Source: Orthonyx spaldingii
Lineage: Eukaryota; Chordata; Aves; Passeriformes; Orthonychidae
Length of the DNA: 64,000 bases
NCBI GenBank assembly: GCA_013397795.1
Contig: VZTJ01002442.1
Span: forward strand, 140,338 to 204,337
Direction of reading: 5' to 3'
The position numbers and the translations under genes are program-made. This document shows positions 51,546 to 63,700 of this stretch, piece after piece. The notes under the pieces were generated by a model. It was not told the origin of the DNA and searched no databases. It saw only the letters and a list, made by a program, of their open reading frames with translations. Within the stretch, counting starts at the first letter, position 1, and every line of letters starts with the position of its first letter.

Positions 51546-52304
51546 AAAGTTCCTGTATTTGTTTTATTAACATTGTCTTCTTGTAAATACATAGCCTGTA
51601 ATCCCATAGTCCTTGGTTTTTTCAGAATCTGTGTTTCGCAACAGGGAGGGTAAGATTTTTTTGCCTAAATATAGGAAGTTAGCATCATTTTCTTAACATT
51701 TTAAGCACAGAAGGGTATCCTCTCAGGCTTCCAGCCGCTGCTGCTGAAGGCTGCAGATCTTCCAGATGCATCCCACTTCATGTGTTTTTAGGACACTCTT
51801 GGGTGTCCCACATTGCACTAGGAACCTGTAAAAAGGCAGTTGAATCCTGCCCAGACAGCTTTACACTGTTTTACATGTTCCACAGTCTCTAGCACAATGA
51901 ATCTCATATCCTGACAAGTGGCTCTGGGTGCTATAAGCAATACAACACACTTTGTGAAACAGTCGTAAATGTAAACTCAGACCACCGATAGGTCAAATAG
52001 GTGCTATAAAGCATCTTTAGAGTGGAAACATTTCTTTTTCTTGTCAGAATTTGGCAAAGGTAAATACTTCATAGGAAGAAATACATTTTAATTTCATATA
52101 ATTTTGAAAACAGAATAAAAATTAACTCAGTAAAGGACATTTTGATTGTCTGACTCCAAATGGCTTTGTTTCCATTTTCAAATGTCACTTTAGATGTATG
52201 TACACAAGATGACGTGTCCATCTGTCTGTATTATATCTAAGTGTAACGTATGCCCATGATGCAAGAGGTAAAGTTGGAATGGAAACTTTGATTTCTGTTC
52301 TCAG
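51546..52304. other. Unique non-coding sequence
   Basis: No supported feature. Confidence 0.5.
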
Positions 52305-52424
52305 GGAAGATTTATGTCACCCTGGAGGAGACTTGTTTGCATTTAATTTTGTGGGAAATTTTACAAAAAGCTTCCCTTTTTTATCACAAAGAATTTTGTT
52401 GGAGGGCTGTTACTTGAGAAGAAG
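52305..52424 (+). other. Candidate symmetric cassette exon (120 bp)
   Basis: A strong acceptor, actttgatttctgttctcag, ends at 52304, and a strong donor, AGAAG/GTAAGC, follows 52424. The length is a multiple of three. The frame starting at the second base is open throughout (EDLCHPGGDLFAFNFVGNFT near the start), and a third frame is open until just before the end. The peptide is unrecognised. It could be a spliced exon of a coding or non-coding transcript, or a decoy. Confidence 0.25.
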
Positions 52425-52895
52425 GTAAGCCCCAGCTTCTCACCAGCTCCATGGTTATAGAATGAGTGATTTTTTTTTCACCTAACAAGGCAAGTGGTAG
52501 TGAGCAGCTATTTTTTTTTTAACACATACAATTTTAAAATTAGATAGAACTCTTGAAAAGCTTGGGTGTTTCTTTCATTTAGTGAAAATTGGTTAATGCA
52601 AAACCAAGGGAGTATCAGTTTCTAAAAGCAAAAATAGAAAGGAAATACATTCATATGCTATTAATATTTGAATAATGTCTAGATATGTCCTAAATAAATT
52701 CCACAGAGAGTACTAAATTAAAATAATACATAAAAAAATGTCTCAGTGGCCCCATCAGCTCAGCAAGGTATGAAAAAAATGAGATAGACTCATTAATTGG
52801 GTGTTTAAAAGAGAAAAGACTTTTCTGAGATGCTGGAGCTGAGTGAGGCAGTCCAGACTGCTCCCTCTATAACAACTAGCACAATTAAGAAAAGC

Positions 52896-53136
52896 TGATG
52901 GGTGATAGAAGTAGATGACTCTCTTCTGAGAGTCACTGAGAGGCTGTCTTGCACCATCCTCTGAGAGTTCCTGCTGCTCTTCCTTCATGTGGGCACCAGT
53001 GACACAGCCAGGTGCTGTGTGAGGTGAGGACTGGAAAGAATAATTATAGAGCCCTGAGGGTGCTGTAAGGGACTCTGAATTGTAGGCAGCATTTTCATCA
53101 ATCCTTCTGGCAAAAAGAAAAGGATTTGGAAGAGCC
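52896..53136 (+). mobile_element. CR1 LINE fragment, ORF1 esterase region
   Basis: The plus strand reads through the CR1 ORF1 esterase-like segment: a degraded HVGT(S)DTA block near 52985-53010, then an YRALR-like block and FSSILL-like sequence with frameshifts. The 134-codon minus-strand frame at 52755-53159 is the antisense of this and is not a gene. The fragment ends where the ERVL-type LTR piece begins. Confidence 0.75.
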
Positions 53137-53403
53137 ATTTCTGTGGTGTGGAATATCACTTCGGTCAGCGCAGATCACCTGTCTCAGCTATGCTCCCTCA
53201 CAGTTTGTTTTTATTTTTGTGCACCTCCTCACTGGCAGAACATGAGAAAATGAAAAAAACGTCTTTGACTTAGGATAAATACGAATTAGCAAAAAACCAA
53301 AACACCAGTGTATTATCAATACTATTCTCATTCTGAATCCAAAACATAGCACTGTAACAGCTACTGAGAAGAAATTAACTCTATCCCAGCTGAAACCAGG
53401 ACA
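53137..53403 (-). mobile_element. Partial ERVL-type LTR, minus strand
   Basis: Read on the minus strand, it begins TGTCCTGGTTTCAGCTGGG and continues GATAGAGTTAATTTC, then through GCCAGTGAGGAGGTGCAC and GGGAGCATAGC to about 53137. This matches the 5' (U3) portion of an LTR very common in songbird and other bird genomes (from memory). The TATA, poly(A) and 3' end of that LTR are absent, so the element is truncated. It sits between two pieces of CR1, suggesting insertion into an older CR1 followed by deletion. Confidence 0.75.
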
Positions 53404-54901
53404 CCCCAACAGAATTAAATCTGGTCAAGGATATCAAGGGAACAGGAAAAACTTCTATAGGTAAATTGCTGATAAAAAGAAGACTAGAAAAAATGTGTGC
53501 CTTCTCCAGTAGGAATCAAGATCTATTTACCTGGTATATGGAGAAGGTTGAGGTACTCAATGACTTTTGCGGCTCAGTCATCACAGGCAAGTGTTCCAGC
53601 CACACTGCCCAAGTTGCAGAAAGCAAAATCAGGGACTGGGAGAATGAAGAAACATAGAAAACCAGAGTCAGGCCCATCTAAGGAACCTGATCATGCACAA
53701 GTTCATGGGACCTGATGAGGTGCATTTGGGCTGTCAGACAGGGAAGTTTCCTTAACAATAAGAAGGTAGTTGACACTGTTCTGCACAACATCCTTATATC
53801 TAACTAGAGAGACACGGATCTGATGGATGGACTTTGCAATGAATAATTGGTTGGGTGGTTGCCTCCAGAGAGTAATGGCTCTGTGTCCAAGTGGAGACCA
53901 GTGACAAGGGACGTTCCTCAGGGGTGGATATTGTGACCAGCACTGTTTAACATCTTTGTTGGTGGCATGGACAGTGGGATTGAGGGCACCCTCAGCAAGT
54001 TTGCTGACAACACCAAGCTGTGTGGTGTGGTAGATTTGCTAGAGGGAAGGAATGCCATCCAGAGAGACGTGAACAGACTTGAGAAGTGGGCCTATGTGAA
54101 TCTCATGAAGTTCAACAAGGCCAAGGATAAGGTCCTGCACCTGGGTCTGGGCAATCCCCAGCAAAAATACAGACTAGACAGTGAAAGGATTGAGAGCGCC
54201 CTGAGGAGAAGGATTGGGTTCACCTCGACTTGTGAGTTTTTGTGGATAAAAAGCTGAATGTAAGCCAACAATGTGTTCTTGCAACCCAGAAAGCTGACCC
54301 TATCCTGGGCTGCATCAAATGCAGCGTGAGCAGCAGGTCAAGAGAGAGGATTCTACTCCTCCCCTCCTCTCTTGTGAGACCCCACATGGTGTGCTATGTC
54401 CAGCTCTAGGGTCCTCAGCAAACGAAAGATGTTGATCTGTTGGACTGGGTCCTGAGGAGGCCATGAAGATGATCAGAGGGCTGGAGAACCTCTCCCATGA
54501 GGACAGGCTGAGAGAGTTGGGGCTCTTCAGCCTGGAGAAGAGAAGGCTCTGTGGAGATTTTATTGCAGCCTTCTGGTGCTGAAGAGGCTACAAGAGCAAT
54601 GAAGAGGGACTTTTAACAAGGGCATGTAGGGATAGAACATGGGGAAATGGTCTTAAAATGAAAAAGGGTAGATACAGATTAGCTATTAGGAAGAAATTGT
54701 ATTTTACTCTGAGGGTGGTGAGGCTCTGGAAGAGGTTACCCAGGGAAGTTGTGGATGCTCCATCCCTGGAAGTGTTAAAGGCCAGGGTGGACAGGAATTT
54801 GAGTATCCTGGTCTAGTGGAATGTGTCTGGGTCCATAGCAGAGGTTGGAACTAGCAGATCTTTAAGGCCCCTTCAAACCCAAACCTTCCATGATTTTATG
54901 A
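53404..54901 (+). mobile_element. CR1 LINE, ORF2 and 3' end, internally deleted
   Basis: It resumes in CR1 ORF2 after the endonuclease, with MEKVEVLNDF and TGKCSSHTAQVAE readable at 53540-53625. After GPDE (about 53708-53719) it skips most of the reverse-transcriptase fingers and palm and rejoins at VDTVLHNIL-like sequence (about 53770). An intact 96-codon frame at 53967-54257 carries MDSGIEGTLSKFADNTKLCG. The catalytic box there is FADN rather than FADD, so the enzyme would be inactive. The C-terminal region and the 3' terminus TTCCATGATTTTATGA follow. The element is dead through deletion, frameshifts and the active-site change. Confidence 0.93.
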
Positions 54902-57150
54902 GCCCTATATGCTGTATAGTACTGTTGGAAGAGTACATTGAATTTCACTTTAAAAGAATGGGACTATTCAGTTCATCAAAGTAAAAACATTCTTGATAGA
55001 AACCCTGTTCCATAACTTTAGCTCCTCTGCTTAACACAGATGAGGAAAAAATTATGTCAAAAATTTTATATGATATCACCTTGTCTACACTGAGTTGTAA
55101 TGCTACCTGCTTTGGGAATTAAGTAATTTTCAGTCTCATCTGATTTTGCAGTGAACATTTTTGACCCATGCAAAAAAAGATAAGAACTATTGTCCAGATT
55201 CTAATTATGAACAGTAAGAGCATTTGCATTTACTTTTAAAAGCTTTAAAGGCAGTGACCATAAACACATACAAAGAGAGCAGAGGGGTTTAACTTTAATT
55301 CAGAACTCATTAAACTATTTTCCCCATTTTTGGAGTGCAACTGATCTGTGAATGCAGTTGGCAATATATATACTTCTGAAGCGATTCTCCAAATGTTTCA
55401 CACAGATGGCTTTCAGTTGATTCAGTCTCAAACAGCTTTCTTTTTTTTTTGGGCTGCTGATTTTGAATGTGTTTTTTCAACAAATGTTGTTGGTTTTCAA
55501 AGGATTCTGTTGGTGTTTCTCCTCCTTATATGGTTCTATGAAACACATACAAGCAGGACAAAGGCTTAATTGGGTTGGCTGTGGTGTAAATATATGAAGT
55601 GTTGTAGAGACTGTCATCAAGCTCTCATTGTCTGCAGAAAAGGAGCAGAAGGATAACCTTGTGATTAAACTAGTGGACTGTGACTCAGGATATCAGAGTT
55701 CAATTCTTTCTTCTAAATGTATTGTAATACAAAAAAATCTAAGCCTCATTCTTTAGTTTCCATTTACGGTTGTCTTTACCCATCATCCAGTTGCTTGGTT
55801 CAGTCCCTTTGTGCCACATGAAGAAGGATAGTGGAGGTTAACAGTGAAAGGTTAACGCATTACGGAACATGCTTTGAAATCAAATGACCTGAATTATTGT
55901 TGCGTTGATTAGTATGCAAGAGATATTGTGTGTGAGACAGCATCATCCTAAAACAGCCTCATCTAAGTGAAAGGACATAGAAATATTCACCCCCTGGGCA
56001 TTCTGAAATATTTTTAGCTTCATTGGTATGGAACCAATATCCTCGGGAGCTGGAATTGAGTGTTCTTAATGCGAGGCAGAAGAAGCAAGTGCAGCACAAT
56101 AACAAAATGTGACATGCCATTAGCAGAGTCCCAGTGATTCTTACTTTTCCTCGTTCCCCAAATAAATGTGCATTAGTAACAGAAATTTTCCTTTTAAGAC
56201 CAAATGATTGAAAAGTACAGACTATCAGGCCTAGACATCACTGATTTCAGGTGACATAATGGAGTAACCTGACAGAGCTGAGAAAAATCCTGTGTGTGCA
56301 GTAATCATAGATTTTCCAGTTGTAGGGTATCATTGTTTTTTCCTCTGGGTTAGTGAAAAAGTGAGAGAACAAGGACTGCCAGGGAACAGACATGCTTGGT
56401 AGCGGGGGAAGGAAAAGTCTCAGCTGAGGGAATAGGCAGAGTACCTGATTGTCGACAGGCAAGAGTGAAGAGGAGGAAACCTGGGCAGGATGCTTGTAAT
56501 ACTCATCATACTTTTTAGCTAGACAAGGACTGAAGCAGTATGTAAAAAAGCGAATTTCGTCTTCATTGGATAGAAGAGCAGTAGGCTGCCCAAGGCAAAA
56601 TAATAATAATAAAAAAGAAATAGAGAAAAAATATTTAAGGAAGATAGAAGGAAAACCTAGGAAGATGGAGAACTAAATAGTTGATCTGTCCCAAAGAGGC
56701 AAGTCTAAAGTCTTAAGAATCCTCTGACCTAAATTCTCACTACTTTGGCTTGGCTTCTATTTGTTTAGAACAGGAATACTAAGTATTTTCTTTGCTATGT
56801 CCTCCCAGACTGACTTGTTTTATCCAGAAGTACTGGTCAAATCAAAAGCACTAACTCCTTTTCTCCATCACCTCTTTAGATATTTATGACTACAACAGTG
56901 TCCCTTCAGCTTTCCAGAGAAATGAAACTTTGCACATTAGAGAGTGACAGCTTATTTCTTTCGTACTGTTTTAACAGCTCAGTGAGCCTCAACAAAGTTT
57001 CTCTTTGCTGTACCTGACTTCCTTGCTCTGCTTTAACATGCTGAAGAACACCCATGTTTCCAAAGAAATTTGGCAGTGTGTCATAAATGGAGCTTTTTCT
57101 TTACTGGCATTGGTAGGAGTCAAGAATTAAATGTATTTTTGTTCTTACAG
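54902..57150. other. Unique non-coding sequence, no gene seen
   Basis: Short frames only, and no named repeat recognised. Confidence 0.5.
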
Positions 57151-57268
57151 ATGCCTCTAACCAGTATGGCATACACTCCCATATCACTGTCATGGAGGCT
57201 GGTAACCCCATCTCCAATGTGTGCTAGAGTTGCAACTGGTTCTGTAATACACAATTTACATGAAACAA
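57151..57268 (+). other. Candidate exon with an open frame (118 bp)
   Basis: A strong acceptor, tgtatttttgttcttacag, ends at 57150, and a good donor, AAACAA/GTAAGA, follows 57268. The first forward frame is open across all 39 codons and starts at an ATG (MPLTSMAYTP and so on). The third frame reads ASNQYGIHSHITVMEAGNP before a stop. Neither is recognised. It is one of the better splice-site pairs in the window but has no linked neighbour. Confidence 0.25.
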
Positions 57269-59779
57269 GTAAGAATGACAACTTAAGAATTGAAAAAGGA
57301 CCTAGAAAAAAAATTATTGAAACTTCTTGTTGAAAAGTTTTTAAAAATCATTTTACTGCTCAGGCCCATTTTGAAATTGTGGTGTGTGATTTTAATTTAT
57401 TTAGGGTTGTAGGTTTTTTTTGCTTTGTAGGACTTTTTTTTTTTTAAGGAGTGCTGGTGTTTTTGGTTTTCTTTTTGATCAGTTCTTCTAATGATTCTTC
57501 TCCCAGCTGATTATTTCCCAGAAGTCTTGATGTGAAAGTGACCATAAACCATTGCTGTTCTTTGACACATATCAGCTGTAATCCATAAAGTTTTAAGTTT
57601 TTGAACAAAATAATTTATTAATTTACAATCATGGAAAAGCAACATGCAATTTCCTCAGCATTTGTGTGCCATATGGTATTTTAGATGGATAAATCTACTG
57701 TGAATATTTTAAAAGATTTTATAAAACTGTAGGAACAAGAAAATACATGCACACATGTTGCTAAGCCAAATGTATTGCAGCTTCACTAAGCTAATCAAAA
57801 GTGGTACAAAGCAATAATCAAATTGAGGTCACAACCAAGAATGAATCAATGAATTCAATGATTAAACTTTCAAACTAATAGCACAGGTAATCAAATCAAA
57901 TCATGAATTTGACACTATTTTAATTACCTTAAGTTAGTTTTTCTTGTTAAAAATTAAGGAGGAGCTAGATGTCTTTCATCTTTGATCTATAGATAGAAAT
58001 ATTTATGGAGTAAGAGAAAGTTCCCACAAGATGGAAAAGTACTTAATCTAAGTGCAGCTTCTCTCTCTTAACTTTGCTCATCTGAACATTAGGTGAACGG
58101 CAAGTTTAAAGTAGTAATGTAGTCCTTTTGGGAGTGACAAAGAGAGGCACAAAACAGAGATCTATTCTGCTTTTCTAATCTTAAACATTCAATTTAGGGC
58201 AAGGTGCCCTGCCCATTGGAAACCTCTCAGTTTGTGGAAAGAGTATGTACATGATCAGCTTGGTCTGGACAGCTATTTCAGGGATGAACAATCCTGCTTT
58301 AGACATCTAAGTTTTATTTGATATTTATGGTTTGGTAAAATTGATCTGGGCCTGAGCATCTGTTCTAGGCTTAGCCCTTTGACAATACAATTCAGAAAAT
58401 ACAAGTGATGAAGTCCCTTTGTTCATCTTAGCCGAGTGGGACTAGATGAATGCCATTTGAATGTCTCCTCCTTAAATCTCAATGCTACACATTACCGTGG
58501 TTCTTATTCCACCCCCTAACTTTAGAACAAAAGAACCTTTTCAAAGACTTCACACAGAGGTGATGGATAAATCATACACATTAACTGCTTTTGAATAACA
58601 CCATTTTAACCTGAAAAATCTATTAATTCTGTGCTGTTTACCTTGAGAAAATTATTTAAGGCATTGTTTATGCATATGCTGCCACATGCATACAATTGAA
58701 AAAAAAAAATAAGGAAGAAAAAATGAAAGCATTTGTCATCGCACACAAAGAGACTGAATTCTACTTAATTTCTTCAGAGCTTGCACTTCAATGGATGTTG
58801 TTCTTTGTTATCTCTATGTAGACGGTAGATTTATGTTCAGGACTGGTAGCATTCAGGATATCTGATCAGATGACCGGTGACACATGCTGGCTTTACTAGT
58901 GACTCAAGCCCTTTATTTATCCCTTTTCTGTTTAGAGAAAGGTGGGCAGGTTTGGCTGGGATTTACAAGAAAAGAGAAAGACCCTTCATTCTGTTGCAAA
59001 GATTTTTCTTTATCAGGATGCTATCCTGTTTGCTATATCCTATGTGGCTTTTTAGCCAGTTAGGCAGACATGAATCCTCATGGTTCATTCCTATAAAAGG
59101 AAATCTTTAGTGTAGGATAAAGAATTCTATGACTTAGTAGACCTAATATTTGCAAAACCAGCAATATTGATTACAGATATGAATACTCAGAGTGGATTTA
59201 TAAGGGGAAATCATGATGTTGGCCAGCTAGCTTACCATGACGGATGTTATAGAAACAGAAGGCATTGTTTACACAAATATTTAAAATCTGCACCTACTGA
59301 AAAGAATTTTCACATATTTAACACTTAGCCAGTTGGGTAATTATTATTGAATCATATGGGGAAAGGCGAATGTGGTGTTGTTTAGCATTAGCCTGGTAAA
59401 TATTGGGTTTTTAAGATACTTTTTTGGGTTCCTTCCACAATCTGAGAGAGTGATAAACAGCTCTAGAGGGCAGTTTGTCCTGCCTAATTTAGACCTCTCT
59501 CTTACGTGGTATAAATTTTCATGTGAAGGAACCTATATTTGTATACTGTGGAGTGGGTCTAGGTAATTAGCTTAGGCTTGGTAGTTATTTTTAAATGGCA
59601 AATATATCCAAGGGTTTCTGGCTAAGGCTTCTTCTATTTTTTTTTCAAATATATCTTCCTCACACTGAATTTTCCTAGGTATAATTCAAACCTCATCTCA
59701 CCTTCCTTAGAGATGAACTCAAGCCTGTTTAGGCATCTATATCACAGACATGTAGTCTTTCAGTAGCCTAGACACTGAT
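57269..59779. other. Unique non-coding sequence, no gene seen
   Basis: T- and A-rich runs occur near 57430 and 58700. Short frames only. Confidence 0.5.
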
Positions 59780-60208
59780 TTCTAGTGCCATCTGAGATGC
59801 CCCAGGGTATTCCATGTGGCTCTGAGTAGTGCTCCTGTAGCTTGTGTCATTCTGTCAGCATTTTGTGGATGATTTGGACTCTCCATAGTGTTGCAAATTG
59901 CACCATATGTTTGGGCAACTGAACAGAGCCCGTAGGGTGGAAGTCAGCTCCAGATTAAGACATTTAAAGCCAGATGCCTGCATGTAGGTGTTTACCTGTG
60001 AGTTAAGTGCCTAACCTCCTGCTTTAGTCAATGAAAATTTAATCACTACACTGGAGCCTGAAAAGCAACTCTGGTGACCCTCTGGCTTTTGCCAGACTTG
60101 GGATAAATTGAATTGCTCTAGATTGTACTTCCTATATTGACAAGAGACTTGAAGCCCGTGGCTGGAAGCCAGACAGAAAGCTTAAGGGCATCTCAGATAG
60201 CACCAGAG
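59780..60208. repeat. Imperfect inverted repeat enclosing about 380 bp
   Basis: The left arm 59780-59802 and right arm 60186-60208 are inverted copies matching at 20 of 23 positions and share CATCTGAGATGCCC. Weaker inverted similarity may continue outside the arms (GCCT...GGCATCTATAT on the left against the complement of 60270-60298). The interior contains repeated GTGCCTAA / GTGTTTACC-like motifs. It could be a degraded non-autonomous DNA transposon or two opposed copies of an old repeat. No transposase frame is present. Confidence 0.45.
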
Positions 60209-60368
60209 GCTTGTGTGAGGACAAATTAATTGAGTTAGTCTGTGCTACTAAAATAGGAGCTTGGACACTGCTATACATAGAGACACCAACATGTAGGCAT
60301 ATTACATTAGTAGTAGTTTTATCTCAAACTGAATCACATCTTGAGGTTGGAGAAGATAAATCCTGTGC

Positions 60369-60746
60369 TTGATATCTAGGCTCATGGTTACAGGTATTAG
60401 ATATTTCACCTTTCTCATGATGAACAGAGAATTGTGTATGCAGAAACATAATTTCTACAGTTTCAGAGAGGATGGGCTGATAAATCACTGGCAGAGTTGG
60501 AGTTTGTGTGACTCAAGGAACACGACACAGACTTCTGAAACAGTAGACAAAAATCTAATAGACATCAACACAAGCAAAAATGACAGCGTGAAGCTGAAGG
60601 CAATTACCGACTTGAAAAAAGATATGAATTTAGTGACTGCACTTGATGAGGCAGACCCAGCAAAGTCTGTGAGCGGTAGACAGATTGATGCAGATGAATG
60701 GTGTGATGACTCTGTGTCGGGAGGAAATAGCGAACAAAGAGATTAG
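60369..60746 (+). other. 125-codon open frame, hypothetical
   Basis: It is one of the longest plus-strand frames not explained by a known repeat. The C-terminal half is rich in Asp, Ser, Lys and Thr (NLIDINTSKNDSVKLKAITD and onwards), without low-complexity runs. A possible acceptor, aatttctacag, lies at about 60461. There is no signal peptide, domain motif or downstream poly(A) signal close enough to be persuasive. It may be chance. Confidence 0.15.
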
Positions 60747-63700
60747 GAGGCGGAGAAAAAAGCTTAGTAGAAATACATCAGAAAAAGTTATTTTAAATAG
60801 GAAAAAGGTGCCAATTTTGACACGGTGTGGGCTGAGGAAGCTCTATGGACCAACTCTATGAAACAAGAAATCATTTCTCATTTATAACCCTTAGTTCATG
60901 CACTGTAAAAACATTTTCTCTACCCAAATACATAGATCTCCATATTTATTGCCAATGGTTTTGTTACTTAAGAAAATTTTGGCAAGGGAGGTTGACAAAT
61001 GCAATTAGCAAATATAGCATAGACTGCTTTATATCAAATATTTTGAGAAAATTGCCCTTGAGATTAGTGGGGAGAGTCTTGGCTCCCACTAGTAAAGCTG
61101 GCTGAGGAAGAATGAAGGAGGTGAAAATAATGCCAGTCCACAATAACGACCCATCGGGAGTGCCGTATGCTCCATACCGTGTGCTGTCAGGGAACCTTTA
61201 ATTCCAAGGAAATATGGATATTCATTTATGTCTTGCATGTGTCAGACACATTGGAGCTGACATTAAAAAATCAAGCTAGGCAAGTGCTGTAGTGTTATGT
61301 CTTACATTTAAATCATTGTGCTGGCAATAATTTTTTATTTGAGCCTATTGGGGTGTGAAAAATGTCTGGCCAGAAAACTCTTCCATGTCAAGGCTGTATT
61401 AATAAAAGGAGATGGTATGGTGACTAAGAATGACAAATTCTGTGCTTTGGTGTTTTGTTGTGTTTTTGTTTGGGTTTTTATTGGGTTTTTTTGAGGTGGG
61501 GGGAGAGTTAGGATTTTTTTGGGGGACTACTTCATGGTTCTTGCCAAAAAATCTAAAAAAATAACAAATCTTTTTAACACTCAAAGCAGGGAATTAATTC
61601 ACTGATTTGTCTTACATGATACGGTCATTACATCAGTGCTGGCAGAAAGTTTAGAAAATGCCTTATTCAATCCTTTGCTTGAGAATTTCCTCTGCTGGGA
61701 AACCATTCATGAGAACCCTGCACACCTTTCTAATTTCCTTCTGATGAGCAGAACTGGACCAACATGGGAAAGGGGATTATCATCCAACCCATAGATTTAC
61801 TTGCATGTTCTCCATGGCCACTTAGAACTCTGATTTTACAGTACTACCTTCAGTTCTAGGTTGAAACCTCTAACACCTTATGCCAGATTTTGTACAGGTA
61901 CACCTAGTATGTTATAACCCAGCCTGACAATTGGTGACAAAAAGGCAGGTTTATTACAGAAACAGTTCAGAAACTGTGGTATAGAGAAATAATTCTCTTG
62001 GACTCCGGTCTAAATCTATGAAAAGAAAAAAAATTATATACCATAGCTGCGTCTAATCTCTAAGATATGTTTCTCATCATTAGGTAATATAGGTGCATTG
62101 GCAAGTCAGTATATCTAAGGTACCATCAGTCAATCCGATTACTTTACACGAGATCTTGTCTTCACAAGGTGCTGCAACTCAGCTGTTAACACCTCTCCTG
62201 CTGAGAGGAGATTAGCAGTCCTTTGCAGGTCACTAGCAAGGTAAGAGACAAAGGGCAGTAGTATAACTCAAACCACATTCCTTACAGAGACATAATGCAA
62301 CCTCATTTGCCTAATTGGACTCTTCCAGTCTGCTTTTGGCTGTTGGTTTCTCTCTTTTGTAACCAGTCAGATGTGCACATAGGCACTCATATTTTTTTCT
62401 GACCACTGCAACACAGGGAACTAAAAGCCACTTTGAACTTCTGCCATGGCACTTCTTTGTATTTGGGCTTTGCAGAGCCTCAAGGACATTTCTTACAGAA
62501 GAAATACAAGTTGAGATTCCTCAGGAGTACATGAGGGATGCCTTCTCACAAATATCAGTGGTGCTCTGCAATGCTTTGCCTGTCTGGCAGGAAGAGGCAT
62601 GAAAATATTGTCTTTAATGGGCATAATTGTGTCACCAAACTCTCCATACACTTGGCTTTTTGCAGTAAGAAAGAACTCTGCTTAAATTGCTCATGTCATT
62701 GTGTATGAGCTCATGTCATGCTCATAGCTCATGCCAGACTTATCTACATGGGGAAAAGAGCAACATCTACTTTCCTGTGAAACCAACTCAGCAACACCTT
62801 TTCCACCTAGAAATCTGTGTTTGTATCAACCCAAAGGCTCATGTGCACAAACTGAAGCTGAAAACAAGAAATAAGGAAGACTAGAGGATTAAAAAAATAA
62901 ATCTAAATGCCCTCCAGACTGTCCTATGTATAACAGCTATATATTGACATGGTTTCATTCACCTGTTCAATTCTCTTCCCCCTACAGGCCTGCTAACTAG
63001 AAGTCCAGCACACATCATTAGTATTTACATTCTACTGAGGACTTCATTAGCCTTGGCATTGTATTAATGATAGCTGAGGAGAAATAACCTATAAAGTGAA
63101 GTTTTGAAATGCAGAATGCTTAGGATGTGATCAATCAAATAAATATATAGTTTCATTTAAAAGACTGCATGAAAAAGTGACCTGAAAGTTACTCCCAACC
63201 AACATTACATATGGACACGAATGGAGGTATCTCTGATTACCGCTGCCCTTGCAGTTTTGCTGATAGAGTGATGCTCATGTTCATACCACCTTTTGGTTTT
63301 GCTGATGGAGGAGATGTTGCACCATTTATTGGCAGGAGTAACTACTGATCCTTTTGTTTTCCATCAGTAGGTGCTCATTCTTACCTTGCATGATGCACAA
63401 CCCCATTCCAGCCGTGCAGAAGCACGTGCGTTATCATTTCTACTGATGGACTGGCAAAGGCAGCAGGGTGTTGCACAGACAGACTGTCCTGTGGAATGTC
63501 ATGCACACTGACACATGGAAATCCTCCACACATGATCCATAGGTGAAGGGATCTATGTACTGGCATTCTTTGCATATCAGTGATTCCCACTCTTTATGTG
63601 GCCCAGGAGGGGAAGTCTGCATGTGTGTGTGTATCCATTTTAGGACACGAGCTCTGTAACGACAGAAACCAGTACATGCTTACATTTAACTGATGACATA

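Noticed and set aside
52755..53159. 134-codon minus-strand frame
   Set aside because: It is antisense to the CR1 ORF1 segment and runs into the LTR piece.
53967..54257. 96-codon frame as an active reverse transcriptase
   Set aside because: It is only the C-terminal part of the RT domain, with FADN at the catalytic box, in an element with an internal deletion.
61441..61525. G-quadruplex in the G/T-rich segment
   Set aside because: The G-tracts are separated by loops of about 8, 12 and 17 bases, too long for a canonical quadruplex call.
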